A model generated the notes under the pieces. That model had not been told where the DNA came from, did not search any database, and saw only the letters and a program-made list of their open reading frames with translations. Source: Bacteroidota bacterium (lineage in GTDB: Bacteria; Bacteroidota; Rhodothermia; Rhodothermales; UBA10348). Taken from it: a stretch of 10,836 bases of DNA. Made by a program: the position numbers and the translations under genes. Positions 6,861-10,836 of the stretch are shown here, piece by piece (position 1 is the first letter of the stretch; the number at the start of each line of letters is the position of its first letter). The stretch lies in assembly GCA_027620595.1 (NCBI GenBank), contig JAQCDI010000054.1:1-10836 (forward strand), given 5' to 3'.

Positions 6861-7754
6861 GTGGCCTCCCGCACCTCCATATGGGTTGAAGCCACCCGCC
6901 CGAAGACCCTGTGGGCGGCGGTGAGTCCTGTCCTGTTGGGGGTGGGGATCGCCATTGGCGAAGGCTGGTTGCACCCGTTGGCGGCCGGGTTGGCCCTTGC
7001 GGGTGCGCTGCTCATCCAGGTGGCCACCAATTTCCACAATGACGTGGCCGACTTCGAGAAGGGGGCCGACCGCGAGGATCGCCTGGGTCCCCGACGGATG
7101 GTGGCAGAAGGGCTGATCAGCCCCGCTTCGATGCGTCGGGCCACCCTGATCACGTTCGGTCTGGCCATCCTGAGCGGCGTCTATCTGATGGCGCGGGGAG
7201 GATGGCCCATCGTGATCATCGGCTTTGCCTCGATCCTCTTCGGCCTGGCCTATACCGGCGGCCGGTGGTCCCTGGCCTACCTGGGCATTGCCGATCTGTT
7301 CGTGTTCGTTTTCTTCGGGCCTGTGGCTGTGGCCGGAACGGTCTTCGTCCAGCACCTGGCCTGGCCGGCATGGGTGTGGATGGCCGGCGCGGCACCGGGC
7401 CTCCTGTGCGTCAATATCCTGCTGGTCAACAACATCCGGGATCGGGCGCAGGATGCCGAATCCGGCAAGAAGACCCTGATCGTGCGGCTCGGGCGGCGCG
7501 TCGGCCTGGCGCTCTATCTGGGCAACGCGCTCGTGGCCTCGTCCCTTCCCGTGCTTCTCTGGTGGCAGGCCGACGCGCCGTCCGCCGTGCTCCTTTCCCT
7601 GGTTACCCTGCCGCTGGCCGTACGGACCTGGCAGGCCATCCGCGCCATTCCTGAAACCGAAGGCGTGCGTTTGAACCCCCAGTTGGGCGCCACGGCGCGC
7701 ATCCTGCTCCTGCACTCGCTGCTCTTCGGTCTGGGCTGGGCGTTGCCCCTGTGA
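6861..7754 (+). CDS. menA: 1,4-dihydroxy-2-naphthoate polyprenyltransferase MenA
   Basis: MenA is an integral membrane UbiA-family prenyltransferase that attaches the polyprenyl chain to DHNA, giving demethylmenaquinone. The 297-residue protein opens with WVEATRPKTLWAAVSPVLLG, typical of MenA. The first Asp-rich motif is at about 57-73 (NFHNDVADFEKGADRED), followed by LGPRRMVAEGLIS. The second is NNIRDRAQD at about 190-198, in the stretch LLVNNIRDRAQDAESGKKTL. Several hydrophobic segments span the rest (about 17-33, 40-55, 96-110, 115-131, 142-160, 172-188, 215-235, 242-254, 280-295), in line with the nine-helix fold. The GTG at 6861 starts one base after the menB stop, so translation is probably coupled; no Shine-Dalgarno sequence is evident. 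In E. coli menA lies outside the men operon, whereas here it sits between menB and menC. Confidence 0.96.
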   Translation: MASRTSIWVEATRPKTLWAAVSPVLLGVGIAIGEGWLHPLAAGLALAGALLIQVATNFHNDVADFEKGADREDRLGPRRMVAEGLISPASMRRATLITFGLAILSGVYLMARGGWPIVIIGFASILFGLAYTGGRWSLAYLGIADLFVFVFFGPVAVAGTVFVQHLAWPAWVWMAGAAPGLLCVNILLVNNIRDRAQDAESGKKTLIVRLGRRVGLALYLGNALVASSLPVLLWWQADAPSAVLLSLVTLPLAVRTWQAIRAIPETEGVRLNPQLGATARILLLHSLLFGLGWALPL

Positions 7755-8725
7755 CCATGGATTCCTCCCTGAGCGTACATGCTTTCCTTTGCCGGCTGCC
7801 GCTGAAGCGGCCCGTTCCAGTGGGGCGATCCGTCTGGCAGGTTCGGCCCACGGTCCTGGTCTCCCTTTCAGATGCGGAGGGGAGGACCGGTTGGGGAGAG
7901 GCGGCACCGCTCGATGGGTACGGCCCCGACACCCTGGCGCAGGTGGTGCGTGCCGTACAGGCATCCGACTGGGAAGCCCCGCTGCCCAGTCTGCAGTGCG
8001 CCCTTGGGAGTGCCCGCGCGGCCCTGGGGGCCCTTCAGACCGGTCGACCCTTCCTCGGCACACCCACGTCCGGGAGCACGATGGGACCGGCCGTGCTGGA
8101 CGGCACCGACGGGGTCGAAGCGGCCCGGATCGTCAAGGTCAAGGTGGCAGCCGAATCCGACCTCTCCCGACTGCAGGCCCTGCTCCGCGCCCATCCTGAA
8201 CGGCTCTTGCGCCTCGATGCCAACGGCGCCATGACCCGGGACCAGGCGCTGCGCCTGCTGGAAGGCCTGGGAGCGGATATCGCCCGCATCGATTTCTTCG
8301 AAGAGCCTTTCCCGGAATGCTTCCGTGCAGACCATCGGGCCGCCTTTCCGGTGCCGCTGGCCATTGACGAGAGCTTGGACGGTGGGAATTGGCAGCATGC
8401 GGATGTGTGCGTACTCAAACCCTCATTGATGGGCGATCCGCGGACGACGCTGCATCGCGCCCGCACGATGCAGGCTGAGGGGCGCCGCGTCGTGGTGTCG
8501 TCGGCCTGGGAGTCGAGGGTGGGCATGCTGATGCTGGCCCACCTGGCGGACCGACTGGGGGACGCGGCGCCCGGCCTGTCCACCTATGCCTGGATGGCGG
8601 ACGATGTGGGAGGGGCGGATCCCCTCTTGACCGGACCATCAGTCGACCTGCGCAGGTTGCCTGCCCTGCCCGCGCCGCTCGTGCATCCATCGCGGTCGTC
8701 CTTTCCGGTCGAGGTCCTGCGATGA
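7751..8725 (+). CDS. menC: o-Succinylbenzoate synthase MenC
   Basis: MenC dehydrates SHCHC to o-succinylbenzoate. It belongs to the enolase superfamily and needs Mg2+. The 324-residue protein has TGWGEAAPLDGYGPDTL at the capping domain and KVKV with the paired catalytic Lys (129 and 131). The barrel metal ligands are RLDANGA (Asp 156), FFEEP (Glu 184) and AIDES (Asp 206), followed by VLKPSLMG with the second catalytic Lys 223 and VVSSAWESRVG. This order of motifs matches E. coli MenC. The start is GTG 7751, which overlaps the menA stop as GTGA, or ATG 7757, which is two codons shorter; the sequence does not decide between them. The stop overlaps menE by 4 bases. Related N-acylamino-acid racemases share the fold, but the men context settles the role. 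Confidence 0.93.
   Translation: MTMDSSLSVHAFLCRLPLKRPVPVGRSVWQVRPTVLVSLSDAEGRTGWGEAAPLDGYGPDTLAQVVRAVQASDWEAPLPSLQCALGSARAALGALQTGRPFLGTPTSGSTMGPAVLDGTDGVEAARIVKVKVAAESDLSRLQALLRAHPERLLRLDANGAMTRDQALRLLEGLGADIARIDFFEEPFPECFRADHRAAFPVPLAIDESLDGGNWQHADVCVLKPSLMGDPRTTLHRARTMQAEGRRVVVSSAWESRVGMLMLAHLADRLGDAAPGLSTYAWMADDVGGADPLLTGPSVDLRRLPALPAPLVHPSRSSFPVEVLR
8711..8714 (+). promoter_or_regulatory. Ribosome binding site of menE
   Basis: GAGG lies 7 bases before the menE ATG at 8722, inside the last codons of menC. It supports that start and independent re-initiation after menC. Confidence 0.4.
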
Positions 8726-10059
8726 GCGCATCCGCCATGCCGTGTCCTTGGGCGGCCCAGGCCCGTAAGCACCCCGACGCGACGGCCGTGATCCTTTCCG
8801 ACGGGTCCCGTATCACGTGGTCCGACCTGGATCGGCGCATCCGCGCCGCAGAGGCGGCGCTGCCCGGGCCAGCGGATGGCCTGCTGCTGCACCTTCCCGG
8901 CCGCGACGTGTCCGATCTGGTCCTCCTCGTGGCCGCCCTGCGCGCGGGCCGGGATCTGCTACTGGTGGCTCCCCGGCTTCCCGAGCCCGAGGTCGAAGCC
9001 ATGGCCCGCCGACTGGATGCGGTCCGTGTCCCTGCTTCCGGGGCGTCCGCATTCCTTGGCGCAGGGACCCAGCCTGCAGTCGAGACCCCGATGCTGCGCG
9101 GGGGTACTCGGCTCCTCACGTCCGGCTCAACAGGGGATCCCCGCTGGATCCGGCACGATGTGGCCGCCCACGTGGTGTCCGCAACCGCTGTGACCGGAGC
9201 GCTCGGCCTGGGGTCCGCCGACGGCTGGCTGTGGAGCCTGCCCATGCACCACGTGGGCGGCCTGTCCATCCTTTTCCGCTGTGCCCTGGCTGGCGCCGCC
9301 CTGATCCTGCCATCGGAGACGTTCTGGCCCCTGTCCGAGGGCGTCACGCACCTCTCCCTGGTACCCACGCAGCTGCAGGACGCCCTCGATGCCGGCGTCC
9401 CCGTGCCCGCCTCGCTGCGCGCGGTCCTGCTCGGGGGTGCCGCCGTTCCGGCTGTGCTGCTCCGGCGGGCCGTGGACGCCGGCTGGCCCGTGCGTACCTC
9501 CTACGGCATGACCGAAACGGCGTCCATGGTCACCCTCTCGCAGACCTGGGCCCACCCCGTTCCGGACCCGCCCCACGCCGGCGCCCCCTTGCCCCATGCC
9601 CATACCGGGATAGAGGACGGACGCGTCGTGGTTCGCAGCGCTGCCCTTGCCGATGGCGTAGCTGATATGGATGGCTGCTTTGCCACGTCCGACGCCGGCA
9701 GCCTCGACCGTCAGGGACATCTGACGATTCTTGGCCGGCTCGATCGGGTCATCATCTCAGGAGGAGAGAACATCGATCCTGTCCGGATAGAGCGCGCCAT
9801 CGAATCGATCCCCGGTGTCGAAAAAGCCACCGTCATCGGCATACCCGATGTCCGTTGGGGAGAGCGGCCCGTGGCTTTCGTTGCCATGACGGATGGCAAC
9901 CCGCCGGATGCCACGCAGTTGGAATCCCACCTTCGGGCGCTTCTGGAATCCTACACCGTCCCGGATCGCATCCTGCCGTTTCCGTCCCTTCCCCCCGGGG
10001 CGCTCAAACTGCGCCACGCCGATCTCCGGGCGGCCGCTGCGCGTCACGACGAAGAATAG
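8722..10059 (+). CDS. menE: o-Succinylbenzoate-CoA ligase MenE
   Basis: MenE activates o-succinylbenzoate with ATP and joins it to CoA. It is a member of the ANL (acyl-CoA synthetase/luciferase) superfamily. The 445-residue protein is about the length of E. coli MenE and short for the superfamily. Motifs in order are TSGSTGDP (133-140, P-loop), PMHHVGGLSIL (about 174-184), LLGGAAVP, TSYGMTETAS (259-268), ATSDAGSLD with the ribose-binding Asp (324), GRLDRVIISGGENI (338-351) and a C-terminal PPGALKLRHADL with Lys 429 in the place of the adenylation lysine. The usual Lys after the P-loop is replaced by Arg (141). The ATG overlaps the menC stop (ATGA at 8722-8725), and GAGG lies 7 bases upstream. 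Context and the MHHVGG motif separate it from general fatty-acyl-CoA ligases. Confidence 0.94.
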   Translation: MSASAMPCPWAAQARKHPDATAVILSDGSRITWSDLDRRIRAAEAALPGPADGLLLHLPGRDVSDLVLLVAALRAGRDLLLVAPRLPEPEVEAMARRLDAVRVPASGASAFLGAGTQPAVETPMLRGGTRLLTSGSTGDPRWIRHDVAAHVVSATAVTGALGLGSADGWLWSLPMHHVGGLSILFRCALAGAALILPSETFWPLSEGVTHLSLVPTQLQDALDAGVPVPASLRAVLLGGAAVPAVLLRRAVDAGWPVRTSYGMTETASMVTLSQTWAHPVPDPPHAGAPLPHAHTGIEDGRVVVRSAALADGVADMDGCFATSDAGSLDRQGHLTILGRLDRVIISGGENIDPVRIERAIESIPGVEKATVIGIPDVRWGERPVAFVAMTDGNPPDATQLESHLRALLESYTVPDRILPFPSLPPGALKLRHADLRAAAARHDEE

Positions 10060-10111
10060 ACCCATCGCGGTCCCCGGCGAGACCTGCGTATCCATCAGCC
10101 CCTCTTGCGAC

Positions 10112-10836
10112 ATGCAGTTGTACCGACAGATATCCGGCGACGGGCCGCACCTGATCATCATCCACGGTCTGTTGGGGGCCTCGGGCAACTGGGCCTCCCT
10201 GGTGCGTTCGGCCTACGCCCCGCACTTCCGGACCGTGACCCCCGACCTGCGCAATCACGGACGAAGTCCCCACGCTCCCGAGTTCTCGTATCCGGCTATG
10301 GCCTCCGACGTCCTTGAGCTGATGGACGAAGAGGGCATCGAGCGTGCGCACCTCATCGGACACTCCATGGGCGGCAAACTGGCCATACACCTGGCCCTGA
10401 ACCACCCGGAACGGATTGATCGCCTGGTGGTGGCCGACATCGGTCCGAGAGCTTACATACCGAGCCACGAAGCCATCTTCAATGCCATGGAAGCGCTCCA
10501 CCCCGAGCGGTATGCATCCCGGCCGGAGGTCGACGAGGCGTTTTCCCGACACATCACCGATCCGGGGCTGCGCCAGTTCCTGCTCAAGAGCCTGGATCGG
10601 GAGGACGACGGATACCGGTGGGGCATCAACCTGCCAGCCATCCGGCAGGGATATCCGGAGATCATCGGGGCCATCGACAGCTGGGAGACATTCGACGGGG
10701 ACGTGCTGTTCGTAGGGGGCAGCCAGAGCTCCTACCTGTCCGAATCCGACCTGCCTCTGATCCGTGCCCTCTTCCCTTTTGCCGAGCTGACGATGATCGA
10801 AGGGGCGGGACACTGGCTCCATGCGGATCGCCCGGA
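10112..10836 (+). CDS. ybfF: YbfF-like alpha/beta-hydrolase (esterase/thioesterase), 3' end outside window
   Basis: The frame stays open from ATG 10112 to the window end, 241 complete codons; E. coli YbfF has about 254 residues, so only the last dozen or so are missing. It has the oxyanion motif IIHGLLGASGNW (about 17-27), VTPDLRNHGRSPHAP (about 42-56), the nucleophile elbow GHSMGGKLA with Ser 85, ADIGPRAY, QFLLKSL, and GAGHWLHADRP with His 234. RNHGRSP, GHSMGGK and GHWLHA follow E. coli YbfF closely. YbfF has been reported to hydrolyse short esters and acyl-CoA thioesters. No Shine-Dalgarno sequence precedes the ATG and no other usual start lies between it and menE. It follows menE by 52 bases without a terminator, so it may be co-transcribed. 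A role in menaquinone synthesis is possible but unproven; a second MenH is less likely because the cap motifs differ from the MenH at 5282. Confidence 0.85.
   Translation, partial: MQLYRQISGDGPHLIIIHGLLGASGNWASLVRSAYAPHFRTVTPDLRNHGRSPHAPEFSYPAMASDVLELMDEEGIERAHLIGHSMGGKLAIHLALNHPERIDRLVVADIGPRAYIPSHEAIFNAMEALHPERYASRPEVDEAFSRHITDPGLRQFLLKSLDREDDGYRWGINLPAIRQGYPEIIGAIDSWETFDGDVLFVGGSQSSYLSESDLPLIRALFPFAELTMIEGAGHWLHADRP

Noticed and set aside
5567..7168. Long open frame of 533 codons on the - strand across menH, menB and menA
   Set aside because: It lies wholly opposite three well-identified genes, and its translation is low-complexity (His, Gln, Gly and Arg rich) with no family motif. Long antisense frames are expected in GC-rich coding DNA.
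6708..8063. Open frame of 451 codons on the - strand across menB, menA and menC
   Set aside because: It mirrors the coding strand of three confirmed genes and has a biased Arg/Gly/Pro/Gln-rich composition with no recognisable domain.
8817..9665. Open frame of 282 codons on the + strand inside menE in another frame
   Set aside because: It is Arg/Pro/Gly-rich translation of the shifted menE frame with no motif, fully contained in a confident gene.
10066..10088. Hairpin in the menE-hydrolase spacer (CGCGGTC pairing with GACCTGCG, one bulge, 8-base loop) as a terminator
   Set aside because: The stem is only about 7 pairs with a bulge and no T-run follows, so an intrinsic terminator is not supported; read-through into the hydrolase is more likely.

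Overview
The window is GC-rich bacterial DNA. Every supported gene lies on the + strand and they are packed almost without gaps; the longest non-coding stretch between genes is 52 bases, so no gene-free region exceeds 300 bases. It is dominated by a menaquinone (vitamin K2) biosynthesis operon. A YbbR-repeat protein of the type common in Bacteroidota-like bacteria, the high GC content and the cluster layout suggest a GC-rich member of the Bacteroidota/Rhodothermota neighbourhood. This placement is inference from gene style, not from a marker gene.

Layout. Bases 2-64 hold the C-terminal tail of an unidentified gene. Bases 95-1075 encode a YbbR-like (CdaR-like) single-pass membrane protein, and 1068-1706 an unrecognised four-helix membrane protein whose start overlaps the YbbR stop. 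After a short AT-richer spacer comes the men block: menF (start at 1752 or 1743), menD, a small unknown protein (4950-5285), menH, menB, menA, menC and menE (ending 10059). After 52 bases a YbfF-like alpha/beta-hydrolase starts at 10112 and runs off the window end. Many junctions in the men block are stop/start overlaps of 4 bases (ATGA or GTGA) or a gap of 1 base, which indicates one transcript with translational coupling.

Pathway. MenF turns chorismate into isochorismate. MenD adds a succinyl semialdehyde unit from 2-oxoglutarate to give SEPHCHC. MenH removes pyruvate to give SHCHC. MenC dehydrates this to o-succinylbenzoate (OSB), MenE makes OSB-CoA, and MenB closes the ring to DHNA-CoA. 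MenA prenylates free DHNA in the membrane. Two steps have no recognised gene here: the DHNA-CoA thioesterase (MenI) and the final methyltransferase (MenG/UbiE). The trailing YbfF-like hydrolase is a candidate for the missing thioesterase step, as a hypothesis only.

The order F-D-H-B-C-E matches the classical enterobacterial men operon, but menA is inserted between menB and menC and a small unknown gene between menD and menH. No phage, transposon, CRISPR, tRNA or rRNA signal was seen. The most unusual items are the small coupled unknown protein, the hydrolase at the operon end, the non-standard starts of menF and menD, and a near-perfect 15-base direct repeat flanking the menF start.
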